Part shown: one piece after another, positions 1 to 12,500 of the stretch | Position numbering within the stretch: the first letter of the stretch is position 1 | How the letters are laid out: every line of letters starts with the position of its first letter | Origin: Macrotrachela quadricornifera | Taxonomy: Eukaryota; Rotifera; Eurotatoria; Philodinida; Philodinidae | Direction of reading: 5' to 3' | Length of the DNA stretch: 64,000 nt | NCBI GenBank assembly: GCA_022393335.1 | Contig: JAJEKB010020906.1 | Coordinates: 604,266 to 668,265, forward strand | Made by a program: the position numbers and the translations under genes | Notes under the pieces: generated by a model | Databases searched by the model: none | Seen by the model: the letters and a program-made list of their open reading frames with translations, nothing else | What the model was told of the DNA's origin: nothing

Positions 1-379
1 GGAAGGTTGCATCATGCGTAGTGGTCATGACACCCTGCAAAATTCTAGAAAAATATTTCAAACATTCTAATCTACTGCAACAGTCGTGTAACTTGAGGAT
101 ACTGTCAGTGGATAGAAACAACGACCGATACTTTATCTAACTAGTTTTAATTGATAAACTATAAGTTTCTGAATAACTAAGAATTTGGCATAATGTTTGA
201 AAAAGTATTAACTACCATGCATATGTTCAAGAAAACATACATTATTTACAAAGAATGATCCTTCTTCAACACTCATACTTCGTCTCACTATCACGTAACT
301 TGCGTGAGTGAAACAGTGTGAACGATGAAGAAATACTAAAACAATAGCTCTTCTATGCTATTTTGTATCTTACATCTAG

Positions 380-3079
380 TTTCAACACCAACGCCAACAA
401 CCGATACATCGTCGACACCAAGAATCACTACAACTTCGACAAGTTCTACCACAAGCTCTACAACAACTTCAACAAGTTCTCCAACAAGTTCTACCACAAC
501 TTCGACGAGTTCTACAATAACTTCGACAAGTTCGACAACGACTTCGACAAGAACCACAACAACTTTGACAAGTTCGACAACAACTGTGTCTAGCCGTAAG
601 CAATAAGATATCTAATTAACGATCTATTTCACTACTTCATAGAAATTCATTTCACGCAGTAATATCATACGTTAGGTTCACAAAGTGGCACAGATATATT
701 TTTGCTGCATAATTTATACGTATAAGTAAAGAGTGAGACGAACAATCATTTCCAAAGGAAGTCTAGTTTTTCAGTTTATGTTTTTATTAGTTGGATACAG
801 ATAAGTAAACAATTCTGAGCTATTCGTCTCGAATTTACCCTGACTTTATTTAGATGAGGAACCGGTTAGAGTTCGTCATATATCGTTCTAAACGGACTGT
901 ACCCATCTGACATAGTCGAACGTGCCTGACTCATTCGTGTAGAACACATACTGAAACGCATACAACGATTTATGTACTGACGAGCAAAACGAAGCTTCAA
1001 AGGCATTGAATGATCATTTAGAATTTGTAAATACCTTTCGAGCTCACTACGTTATTTCTGCAAGTTCTGATAATGACATTTATCTTAGCGTTTAAAACGG
1101 TTTTGTGTCTCCTGTCAATGATCATGTATATTATGACCATTCACTTAAATAGTTTTTAGGGCTATAAAAACCAATAAAAATTGAAGTTTTATTAAATTCA
1201 TAAAACTATTTCAGAAGTTCGATTTTACAGGTAATAAGCTTGATTGCTGGAAAATGCTTTAATTCAGCTTCTAAGAGACACATCTAAATTGCTTATGCAC
1301 TCTCAACATCGGAATGTTTCTGTTGAAGCTTATATTTGCAGCTTAGTTGCATATAAATTTAGTCCGAAAGAGTAGAAAAAAATGATTCCTTCTCATACGC
1401 ATTGTGGTATTTTCAGTTTGGTATCAAAGAAGGTTTCATTGCTGTACTTTAACAAAATCTCTGATAAAAATCTGATTGTTAAGGGAGAATCGAAAAATAC
1501 TATTAATTCAGTATGGCTGGTATCAAAAATTTTGTCAAAGAATCAGATTAAAAATCGACTTCAATCTGATTTCTTGCCAAATGTCATTTGGATGGGGAAT
1601 ATCCGAAGAAAAATATGATCGAATGACAAAAGTGAAAGTGAGATGTTCATTCATTGAATTAGATGAAAAACATTTAATAACTATGACCGCTATAGCTGAT
1701 AACTTAATTGGTCATTGTAAGTTTGAAAGATGATTATTAGTCAAGGAAGACATTAGTAAATAGTGACAGATTTCTGAGAAATCAAATGAAGGTTGAATTC
1801 AGTAAATGCATCAATAAAAAGCTAGATGGTGGCATAGTTTCTTAGACAAAAGATATCTCATCTTACTTGTAGTAGCCCCTAATACGAGTCTAGGAAAGTT
1901 GCTCGCGAAGGCATTTTCTTGCGATGGTGGATGCTAGTGTTGATATTGAAGTGAATGGAATGAAGCAATACATTTACACTAATTTAGACCCACAGCTAAT
2001 TTGAATTAAACCTATGCCCACATCCTCACCTGCGCTCGCGAACAATTGTTTGGTGCTCCTTAATACTTGTATGTAAGAGTAGACCACACTCGGAGTTCAC
2101 ATGATTGGAAGGTATCAGGAGAATTCTGAGGCAACCGAGATTGTAGGAAGCAAAATTATTTTCGTATTAAGTCTGATGTAAATCTTTTCCGTGTAAGCTA
2201 AAATGTAACAATTTTTCGCGATGCAAAAACTTATTGCAATCTTCTTAATAAATTCGACTTTCTGACAAATTTTCAAGAAGATAATACATGTCCAATATAA
2301 GGAAACTTCTCAACACTTTTGCCATTGAAGACGATCGTGATGTGACGATTGTTCTAAAGTTGACCGTTGCAAAGGAAAAATTGTCTATAAAGTGGAAAGT
2401 TTTTCTAATGTTCAGTTTAGCGAACGAAAGTACATCAGCTGTATAGGAAATTATGTATATTTTTACGTTTATACATATTAGATTTTTTCTTATTCATTTA
2501 ACAGATAAGTACGATTACAATATATTGAATGGTTCAATTGATGTTTGACATAACCCAAGTGATAATAAATCTGCATGAAGTTCTTTTCGTTTTTTAGTAT
2601 GTGATTCTCTTATATACAATACTTCTTTTCCTGGATGCATGGAAAATCAAACACATATTACATTTGACGACTATACTACTACCTGTAATGAAGTTCAAAT
2701 TTCTGGTTCTTATGCACAATTCTTATGGACTAATGCTGGTATTCTCCATACAACTTACTATCCAAACAGTGGCTATCAGAAAGCTGTCTCAAGTGGTCAA
2801 TATGTTCTTTTTAATGCGTTCGCCTATCCAATGAATATAACAAGAAGCAATGGAACAAAATTCGCTATTAATTCTTTTATGGCATCAGCTGCTTGGGACG
2901 ACAACTTACTTGTAACTATCAAAGGTTTTAAAATTGGAGCTCAAATCTATTCCAGAAACTATACCTTAACAACAAGAAATGTAACACGAATTCTCTTGAA
3001 TTGGAATGATATTGACGTGTTTCATCTCACGACAAGTCCTTCACAAATAGCAATGGATAGTTTCTGCGTTACATATTGA
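380..3079 (+). CDS. 3' exons of a secreted or anchored protein with a Ser/Thr-rich linker
   Basis: Two exons at 380-595 and 2598-3079 join in one frame. The acceptor before 380 is CTAG, the donor is GTAAGC at 596, the acceptor before 2598 is TTTTTTAG, and the stop is TGA at 3077-3079. The first exon encodes about 72 residues of almost pure Thr/Ser (units such as TSSTTTSTSS), a likely O-glycosylated stalk. The second encodes about 160 residues starting CDSLIYNTSFPGC, with several N-glycosylation sequons and a C-terminal CVTY. I do not recognise this globular domain; the Cys and sequon content suggests an extracellular module. Both introns flanking the linker are phase 1. The 5' part, probably with a signal or TM exon, lies outside the window. 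The intron of about 2 kb is unusually long for this region. Exon calls rest on splice motifs and frame agreement only. Confidence 0.6.
596..2597 (+). other. Long intron, no recognised content
   Basis: This is the inferred intron of the Ser/Thr-linker gene. It is AT-rich and its open frames are short and show no family motifs. I see no clear terminal inverted repeats, although the length suggests one or more decayed insertions. Confidence 0.35.
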
Positions 3080-3768
3080 ACTCACTGCATACTTCAAGGC
3101 ATAAAGAGGTTGTTTATTATGAACAATGACAGACACTTGAAAATTCTGATTTCCGAATAAATTAATAAATATTTCAAAAAAATAAAGAAATCAACTATAG
3201 AGGCATGTGAAGCTTAAATATAGTATACGTGTAAAAGTTTTTCAAAAGGTAAATACCACATGTAGTCCTTGCTCGATCTCAATCAAATAGGCAAACAATA
3301 CTTAAAGAAAATTGATATGATACTGATATGTTGAAAAAAACTATATTTATTGAAAAGATTTATTTTGATCTTTTTGTCCTATCTCATATTAACAACATTA
3401 TCTTAAAGACAGTTCGAAACTCTCAGGAGTTTATACAGGCAGTTCATTGGGTCAATACGTTTTTCGATGCTAATCAAGGCGCCCATTTTAAAAAAATCGA
3501 CCCTATCTTTATTAGAGTGAATAGATAATATCGGTTCCGTTATGTATGATATGACGGAAAAAGATGTTTATGTATTACTTTTAGATATCAATGAGATGAT
3601 TATCTTTTCAGCGAAAAAATTCGTCGATGAACTTCATCTAAACTTCAAAACATCAGTTAAAATGATTCTTGCATAATTCACGTAATTTTATACGTCTTGC
3701 TTGTTTGAACTAATATTGGTTCAACTATCCTCTAACGAGGGAACCGTCCAAATTGGTTAATCGATATT
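3080..3768. other. Intergenic, nothing recognised
   Basis: Gap between the Ser/Thr-linker gene and the Tc5-like element. It contains a 66-codon open frame (3328-3528) with no family motif or splice context. Confidence 0.4.
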
Positions 3769-3771
3769 TTA

Positions 3772-6131
3772 ATTAAATACAGTGGATCTAGGGTTATTCA
3801 CTATGCTGATTCCGAATATCACAATGATATCTTTGCACAGGTCTCCAGAGATCCTGTTTTTGCAAAACCAGTTTCCTATAAAAAATTTTTTTTTTGGTAA
3901 TTGATTTTTTCATCATTTCAGATGATAGAGCATGTCGAATAATCTACCAAAACCTATTTTTTGATCATTTCAAGGAGCTTTTGAACTATATACCGGAATA
4001 GAAAACTTATTAGTATTATGAACATTTTTAAACAGACATGTATTAACAAGGTTAACGGAGTTAGTTTTGTTTTTATTTATCTAAATCTTATGAAAATGAT
4101 ACCTAATGAAAAAATGATCAAAACACAGTTTTTTTGAACAGATTGAGCAGGCAATGCAGGCTGTTACACCACATGGATTTTCTTGACACTGCTCGATGGA
4201 GGTAATTTGAGGAAAGCACACTCGAAGAACATTTTGAAAAGGAGACGGATTAACATTTGTATAGCCACTGCAAAAACCAGGAGTACTGTATCATGTCTTT
4301 GAATATACGAGACGAAAGTTGTTTATGAACAAGAGATATTAATTCAGTAATATTGTTTCTTTCCCATAGATTGATATCAATTTGTTCGATTGTAACATGA
4401 TGATAAATACGTTTAATTAAGATTTTCATCTGGCGATTGAAGTATCTATCTAATGGTTGAATGTCACACGTTGTATTTTTCGATGTCATAATTCTTTGAA
4501 TTGATTTTGATTTTATATCTTGATAAAGCTCTAGATCATTTTGTCCTGGATAGGACTCAAATAAAAGTAAGCATTCGTTATCAACCGATGGACCCAAGCA
4601 TTTCTCGCACCAATACCGAACTAATGATGATGTTAATTTACCAAATTTTGAACATGTAATAATCACATTACTAGGCTGAAATAAACGCTTTTTAACTGTC
4701 TCACCCGTTTGTCCACTAGGTTTTTGTAGACATAAATACATTGGACCAACTAATTATTCATCTAATGATATTGTTGCTTGCACTGTATAAGAATATGTTG
4801 TTGTATTTTTAGATTTAACTACACCGAAAGTTTTTCGTTCTCCTTTATATGAAAGTGTTCTGGTTGAATATTGTTCTTTCTCAATTCCGACTTGATCGGT
4901 GCTAAGAATTCTTGATTCTTTGTATTTTAGAGATAGCTTCTTAAATAATTCCAAGAAACCTTCTTCAGATTTAACAATTTCATCAGCACTTAATATTTCT
5001 CGTTTAGTAACGATATTTATTATTTTACGCGAACATATGTTGTGTCTAGTTTTAAATTTGCAAATCCAAGATTCAGATGCTTGAAAACCATTAAAACCAA
5101 CTTCTTTCGATTTTTTCACAGCCTATCGCTGAAGATCAACATCATTTTCTTGTAATTTTTGCTGTCTCGCTCCATTGTTTTCTAGATACTTTTTAAATCT
5201 ACTAACATAATTATAATTTGGTAGAGTTCGAAATCTAAGTTTAACAGATTTCCATGTTCGACGCTGTTGTCCTGATTCATCTTCTTCATAGGCATAATCA
5301 ACCAGGCGTCGCACGAAGTCAAGAGAAAAGTTTCATAATTCATGATATTCTTTCTTCAATTCATCTTCTACTTCATAATCACTTCCACTTTCCGATTCAG
5401 TAGGTTTTTCTTCTTCTTCATTTTCATCGTAGTCATTGCTATATTTTTCATAATAAACATATAATGTCGTTTCTTCTTCATATTCAAATCGTTTACGATT
5501 ACATATTGATATAATTACTTCAGCTAGATATTCAGCAACTTCACGTTCTTCTTGTGAAGGTATATTTAATGAATCATCATTCAAATTGACGTTCATAACA
5601 TCGGATAAACAACGAATAATTTTGTCTGGTTTCACTTACGAAGAGATTTAATGAAATTAGAATTTGAGAAATAGTTGAGAAACTTTGATTTTTTTCAATC
5701 ACTCTAGCGATTACTTTTCAATTTATAAGTTAATATGGATTAGTAGATTATGCGAACCAATTATAGAAGTTTTTATAATTCTATTTTCCACTTATCAGAC
5801 CATTAGATGGCGTATATAGTCATCATTTTCGTTTCTTTTATCTTTATTCTTCGTTTTACCTTATATATACCTTATTTTCTCCCACTTCGTTTAGTAGAAA
5901 AATAGCTTTCTATCGTTCAAAAGCTCCTTTAAATGGTCAAAAAATAGGTTTTGGTAGATTATTCGACATGCTCTACCATCTGAAAAGATGAAAAAATCAA
6001 TCACCAAACAAATTTTTTTTTTCATAGGAAAATGGTTTTTCAAAAACCGATTTTCTGAAGGTCTATGGGCAGATATCATGGTAATATTCGGAACTAGCAT
6101 AGTGAATAACTCTAGGTCTACTATATTTAAT
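3772..6131 (-). mobile_element. Tc5/pogo-like DNA transposon with about 216-bp terminal inverted repeats
   Basis: Left arm 3772-3987 and right arm 5915-6131 are inverted copies of each other with scattered mismatches. The ends read ATTAAATACAGTGGATCTA on the left and ATTAAATATAGTAGACCTA on the right. Each end is flanked by TA (3770-3771 and 6132-6133), as expected for Tc1/pogo-type target duplication. Between the arms lies a degenerate transposase on the minus strand. The right end abuts a piggyBac element that uses the overlapping TTAA. Confidence 0.75.
4250..5635 (-). pseudogene. Tc5/pogo-like (DDE_1) transposase, broken
   Basis: Three minus-strand blocks are visible. Residues encoded at 5635-5333 form an acidic N-terminal part. 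The blocks at 5314-5123 and 5122-4754 resemble a CENP-B/Tc5-type helix-turn-helix (ASESWICKFKTRHNICSR) followed by the start of a DDE domain (RILSTDQVG, first catalytic Asp). The block at 4741-4250 resembles the later part of the DDE domain. In-frame TAG at 5123-5125 and TAA at 4754-4756 interrupt it, and the frame differs between the first and second blocks. These stops make it inactive unless an unseen intron removes them. Family assignment is from motif pattern, without a search. Confidence 0.65.
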
Positions 6132-6134
6132 TAA

Positions 6135-8169
6135 CACATTTACCACGATTCAGTTTTCTTGGGAACATCGCCGAAGTATCCACATCTCTCAAGAGTTAAC
6201 TTCAGATAAATGCAGTTAATGACCTTTTCATTATCTTCCACAAATTATTCAGTGTTCTTTTCTTCATATCATCACATAATGAATCATAATGAAATTTCCA
6301 GATTTTTCCTCCGTATTCTTATCTTTGTTATGTGGTGTATAAAAGCGCTCCAAATTTCGAAATAGATAGGTCATATGTCGTTCGAAGAAACTGACACAGA
6401 AGAAAGCGCTACCTCATTAAGTACAGTAAGCTTTATAGGTGATGATTTTGATGAAATGCATCTCGAATCTGAAAGTTCCGACGAAGAAATGGCCGTTGAC
6501 GAGATGAATCCAAACGATTGGTACAAAATAGAATCAGAATCGGATGCAAAATTCATGGAAGATCATGAACTCGCTGATGAAGTAATTTCTGCTTCAGTAG
6601 GTAATACAATCAACCCCATTGATTACTATCGAAATTTCATCAGGAAGGAAATTATTAGCCTTATGGTTCGTGAAACTAATCGGTATGCGGAGCAATACTT
6701 GCAATCCCATGAGATTAACGTACGGTCGAAATATCGTGAATGGAAACCAACCACTAATGAGAAAATCCCCAAGTTCTTTGGGATTATAATCGAGATGGGG
6801 TACTGGAACAATAGTCAATTATACGGATCGGAGATTATTCGAAATGCTATGCTGAGAGAGAAGTTCGAATTGCTGCTCAAGTTTTGGTATTTTTCGAGCA
6901 ACAATAACAAAGATTCGAGTCAAGATAGGCTTTTCAAGTTGCAGTCAATCTTGGATTTATTCAGAGCCAGGTTTTCGTCGGTATATATCCCGGATTCGGT
7001 TGTGACTATCGACGAAACTATGATACCCTGACGAGGCAGGCTTTTGTTCAAACTATATATTCATGGTAAAGCAGAAAAGTATGGCGTGAAGATGTACAAG
7101 CTAGCGGCTACCAATGGACACACTTGGAATTTCATGATCTATACTGGCCAACAAGATTCTATGACAGGTCTTGGACATGCTCAAACAGTGGTAAGGAATT
7201 TATTGGATGGTTTTGACGAATGCTATCGAACTGTCATAGCTAACAACATCTTCACCAGCATTTCTCTTATGAAATATTTGTTAGAACATGATATGCATCT
7301 TATTACAACACTGAGAAGTAATCGTGTCGGATCAGGAAGCGAACTTGTTCAGAAGAAGAATTGAGCGCAACAAAGTTTATAGACTACAGAACAAAGATGG
7401 CGTGAAGCTGATCAAATGGAAAGATAAGAAAGTCGTTTTGATAATATCTAGAAGGCCGTCGCATTCAGCAAGTGTGGTGAATACTGAAAGTATCAATAGT
7501 AAAAATGAGCTTTTCATGAAGTTACACGTAGTGCTAGATTATAACAAAGGAAGACAAGTTACTGATTTGTCTGATCAGCTATCAGCCTATTACACATGTC
7601 TTCGACGGTCAATAAAATGGTATGGAAAGGTGGCTTTTGAATTGATTTTTGGTACAGCAATAGTAAATAGCTATTTGATATACAAGGAACACTACACTGC
7701 AAACAAAACGACCATTTTATAGTTTCTGGAAAGTCTTGTTCGATCTTTACTACTTGGTATGTCGTTCGAGAACCTGAAGCTGGCTGTGAGACAGAAACAA
7801 ACTGGCCAAGGAAAACGTAAACTCGCCGATCCTAAGCTAGTAAACAAGAAGGACTTGTTCGTGATATTCGAAGGCGTTGTGTTGGTTGCTATGAAAAATC
7901 CGGCAACAACAATCAAGAGAAGCAAGTAATGCGACGGCAAAGAAAATAAAAACTTTCTGGTCTGATTGTGATACTTTTTTTTGTCTTGACAACTTTAATG
8001 CAAAATATCATCCTTTGTAATAAATAACTTAAACAGTGGCGAGACGAACTAGATGATACATTCCTTGATGTTTTGCATTGAACACCAAAGGAATAGAAAC
8101 TGTTTTTCTATTAAGTTTCTTGTGAAGACCGAGCGGGTCCCATCGGTGGGACCTGTCGTGGTAAATGTG
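6135..8169 (+). mobile_element. piggyBac-type transposon, decayed
   Basis: Both ends carry the inverted sequence CACATTTACCACGA (starting at 6135 on the left, ending at 8169 on the right). The left flank is TTAA (6131-6134), the piggyBac target; the right flank is TTCA (8170-8173), one change away. A subterminal palindrome, GGTCCCATCGGTGGGACC, lies at about 8139-8156 near the right end. The element contains a piggyBac-like transposase pseudogene. Its TTAA overlaps the TA duplication of the Tc5-like element on its left. Confidence 0.65.
6375..7929 (+). pseudogene. piggyBac (PGBD-like) transposase pseudogene
   Basis: The translation starts at ATG 6375 with an acidic N-terminus, then a DDE_Tnp_1_7-like core: SVVTIDETMIP (first Asp) and then, after an in-frame TGA at 7029-7031, RGRLLFKLYIHGKAEKYGVK, as in piggyBac transposases. 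Around 7330-7364 the frame shifts by one. The following block ends with YNKGRQVTDLSDQLSAYYT and IKWYGKVAFEL, matching the third catalytic Asp region. An in-frame TAG at 7720-7722 precedes about 68 further residues up to TAA at 7929. The usual DN of the second catalytic site reads NN (VIANNIFTS), so that Asp is lost. Two stops, a frameshift and the missing Asp make it dead. Confidence 0.8.
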
Positions 8170-8173
8170 TTCA

Positions 8174-8894
8174 TTTTTGAATCCTAACAAGCAATACTCT
8201 TTTCACAGAGTCACATAATGAATATTCTCCGTTTCAAACAAAATAATTTTTCATTTTTCCCTTAATTCTGAACAAATTTAAAACTGAATAACATTCGAAT
8301 AAACAGAAACGAATTATCTTAACGCTTGTAATGTCAAACCAAAGACAGAATTATACTTTAAAATAATATCTATATCGTACTGTCATTATAGTGCCTGTTC
8401 AAGGCGAAAGAATCAAGAACAAACTGATCTGTTCAGTAATCTTGAAGGTGAGGATGTAATCAGTACAATTGGTGTCTCAATTTATGATTATGGTTCACTT
8501 AACACGGGCTGTAGATAATTTCTAAATTTAATGCTGTGGTCATAAGCAAAACTTATTGTATAATCAAAACACTCGGGAATGATGAGTGTGATTTGTCCTC
8601 ATGGAATAGATTTCAACCACTATTATACTTTTTTTAAAATTCTTTATCTATTTATGTTTCCTCAAATAACAGAGACATGCATATTAATTCGAAAAAGGAA
8701 ATACTCTTTAAACAGTGTCTTTTGCATTCTCGAAACAAACGATCTCATTGGGTGACTTTTCTTTCCAAAACTTTATTTGAAGTTCAGTTCCAATCGTTTT
8801 CTATTGGTATGATGTGTCATTATAACAAAACTTAAATGAAATTTCATTTGCCAAGTGGTCTTTCACAAAAGAGACAAAAAAAAGATTTGGCCCA
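8174..8894. other. Intergenic, nothing recognised
   Basis: AT-rich sequence between the piggyBac element and a decayed gene fragment. No open frame with family motifs and no repeat structure seen. Confidence 0.4.
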
Positions 8895-9176
8895 ACAGTA
8901 TGATATCATATATATGTTATCGAATGTCAACATAAAGCATAGATCAGTGTTTCCATTACTTTGACGATCTTCGATAGCATATGTACAATGAGCATCTAAT
9001 GCATTTGTTATAGAACAACTAATAGTCGATTTAACAAATCTTGATTGATAAAATTCTGAGAACTGATCAATATAAGATTAGACATTTGATGATAATTATT
9101 TGGGTGCAATATCATAAATAATACGAGCTTGATTATTATCTAATGGGCAGGATGCTTCACAAAGAAAGATACACAT
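8895..9176 (-). pseudogene. Decayed gene fragment, family not recognised
   Basis: Read on the minus strand from an ATG at 9176, one frame gives about 94 codons with ordinary protein composition (CEASCPLDNNQARIIYDIAP, then YIDQFSEFYQSRFVKSTIS and NGNTDLCFMLTFDN) but with two in-frame TAA codons. The composition differs from random AT-rich translation, which is why I list it. No family is recognised. It lies 3' of the insulin-degrading-enzyme gene in the same orientation. Confidence 0.3.
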
Positions 9177-9511
9177 AGTTTTCAAAGTATTGTAAATATC
9201 TATTTCTTTATGCTTGATGTAATACTTACATACATATGGTATACATACACACACTAATGAATCATACTATCATCCTCTCTGAACTAGTAAACTATTATGC
9301 CATTTGTTTTTATTTTAGTGAAGAGAAAAAAAAAGAAAAGATAATACATTGAAAAATGTTCGTTTATATTTTGCAGTGATCAATTATGTTTAGATTTTCA
9401 TGAATTTGACAAAGTGAAAAGCATGGTAAACTATTTTTCCACAAATGAACACTTTCAATCCAATCGATCTAAAAGAGAACTTATTCACGAAAAAGGTCAT
9501 AATTATAATGA

Positions 9512-12500
9512 TTATACCTTTGGTAAAGTAACTTTTCTGTCAGCTACTTGATTTTCTATTCCTTGTAAGGCTTTTTTAATTAATGAATCGACGATGTAAG
9601 GTTGTTGAGTTATTTTCTTAGTTTTGTCAGTTACTTTTCCACATGAACTTCTTCTTCCTTCAATCTTCTTTACATCATTAACCGAAGGTAATTTCTTTCC
9701 TGTTCTGACAGCTAATAGATCCTTTAGAATAATAGCACTGGCTTGATTCAATTCAGATCTGTATGCTAGCTTTGATGGAGTAACATAAACAGCAAGTTTA
9801 CGACGATGAGCTGAATGAGGTGAGATATAATGATTATAGAAACGCAGAATATCACTCGGTTTTACTCGTCTCATGAGTTTTTTTTCAAGCTGACCTAAAA
9901 AAGAAAAGAAATCAATCAGCTATGTTTCATTTTATGTTTCTTTAATGCTTACGTCGATTAAAACAAAATTCATGATTAACTATTTCTGTTGCATATGCTT
10001 TTCCTTGGTCACTCATATTTGTGACTGGTATGACATCCTCAATTACGTCATCTTCAGATGGTGGTATAAAGTTTTCATCAGTTAGTGATGAAAAATAATC
10101 CTATTGAACAAAGAAATAATTCATTTCTATCGTGTCTTTCTCTTATATCTACATACGTTCATTGAATCAAGAAAGATCTCAATGCGTTGATTAACAAAAT
10201 CGAGATCTTGTGTTGTTTGAACAGTAATGGTAAAACCTTGTACACCATTTGAATGAAATGCACTTGAAGTAACAAAATAACCTAACTGTTCAATTGTTCG
10301 CAATTGATTGAAACAAGGTTCATTAATAAGATAACAAAACCAGTCTAATAAAACATTATTTTCCAACGTTTCTTCGAAACATTGTAAATAGATCACAATT
10401 GCATTTAATTTATATGCATCATTTGACATTCGATATGCAAAATTACATCCTATGTAGAAATATTTATTTATTTCAGAAGACTACTAAAAATAATTACAAA
10501 TGACCTTCAGGTAACATTAATTTGCGACTATAAAACCACATACTAGCATATATCGGTTCATAGAGTTTTTTCATTTGGAATTTTTGTTTTATTGAATTCA
10601 TACAATCTATCGCTTGCTATTTAACAAAAGCGATTTATTAGTTAATGAAAGAATTTTCTTACTTCTTTTGTTAAATTTCCATACATTAATGAATCAATAT
10701 AAAAACGATGGAACATTTGAGGTATGAATAATTCCACATCTCTAACTGTAATATCTAAAGAAAAAAGAACGAGTTTTAGATCAGAACAATTTTTTATTCA
10801 ATAGTTACTATCAATGCAACTGAGATATTCTTCCGGAGTCCATTCATGCTCAGTAATTAAATATGTGAGATATGTCGTAGCCATATAATATGGAACATTG
10901 TAACGATTATTTTGATATACACTTTTTACCTAGGAAAATCTTGAATTAATTGAAAATTTTTCTCGATATAATTACTGCTTGTTTGGCTATTTCAAGTTTT
11001 TCTGAATTAATTTCAATATTAATCATTTGATCAATGATTTGATCGACGAATTGTTTGATTTTATGATTATATCCATAAATTGTCAACTAGTAGAAAAAGA
11101 AATTTTTCTCTTACTTAAAAACGAATATTTAGCTTACTGAATAGCCATAATTGTTATGATCTAATGAATAGGTTAGATTAGTGAGTAATGCTGGATAGAC
11201 AAATTCAACTAATGAATCAAAAATTAAGCGAGAATAGATTGCTGTTAAATTGCCATGGAATGGATCAATATTTGCTAATGGACTAAAGTTGTAAGAAAGA
11301 GATCAATTGAGATTTTTTTGTTTATTATATTACACTTACGTTTGAAATAGAAAATACATATATGCTTTAGGTAGTTTATAAAATGAATCTTGAGCATAAA
11401 AAAGACGATAATATTCATTTTCCTAGAACAAATTATTTGAAATTACATCATAGAAATCAAATATGTTTACTTCAAGTTTTATTGGTAATTGTGTTTTCAT
11501 TGCATTATCCTTTTCTGAAAATAATTGAAAATCTGTTGGAATAAATGGATTTGATTCGGGTAAATGAAGTTCAGGATTTAATTCACAATTTTCACATTTT
11601 TTAATAAAATCTTCCGGTAAACATTCAAGTTTATACTTTGTACCATACCATTTTTCTTTTTCGTTAGCAATTGATTGAAAATTTTTACTCGAAAGAAATA
11701 TTCTACAATGATTATAAGTTCATATTAAAACTTAAGAATGTGTCGGTTTATTCACCTCATTTTACTGGGAAGTAAATATTTGTTGAGTTCTTCGTCGATT
11801 AGATCAGGACGAAATTCACGATCTTCATATGGACCAGAAAGGCATTCCTCCAATGGATAATTCTATCATAATAACATATATTCATTTAGAAACACAAAAA
11901 GATAATTGTTGAACAAACTCTCATCGACGAAGCGATTCTTTTAACATAATCAATTGATTCTTCTTTTTCATCAAATTGAAATTTAACTTTAGATAAATTC
12001 TAAATAAAATAAATCTTAATCTTTCAAATAAAATTTTCTGTTATTTACTTTATATTCTTCAAAAATCCATGTTTTTTTTTCTTCTTTACGTAGCATAGCT
12101 AAATATTGATAAATAATATAGATGATATCTTGCCAATGATCTAAATTTTTCGAAATTAGAAAAAGAATTTTTTTCAATAAAACTTTTTACTTAATCCTTC
12201 GATTGTTAAATCAATATCAATACCGAAAAAATTAAAACCGGGCATAGCCTGACCTTCTCCACCCATCAATGCTGTAGCATAATTTAGTTTTCTTAAATAT
12301 GCCAAGATTGAACCAATACCTTCGTGTCCAACTAAATGTGATAGATATGGTCGAGGCTAAATACAATTTAAATAACAAATATTGAAATAGAAAAAAATCT
12401 ATACATGACAATAATAGAATTCTCTATAATCAGGTATAACCCATCTAATTGCTAAACGATGTGTTTCTTCCACAGGTACACAATAACAGATGATCTTTGA

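Noticed and set aside
336..557. Minus-strand frame of Val/Glu/Leu repeats
   Set aside because: It is the antisense of the Ser/Thr linker exon; the plus-strand exon has matching splice sites and joins in frame to a downstream exon.
4754..5125. Possible stop-codon readthrough joining the Tc5-like transposase blocks
   Set aside because: There are two different stops plus a frame change between other blocks, so simple decay explains it better than recoding.
7029..7031. In-frame TGA in the piggyBac transposase as selenocysteine
   Set aside because: A frameshift, another stop and a lost catalytic Asp accompany it; no reason to expect recoding.
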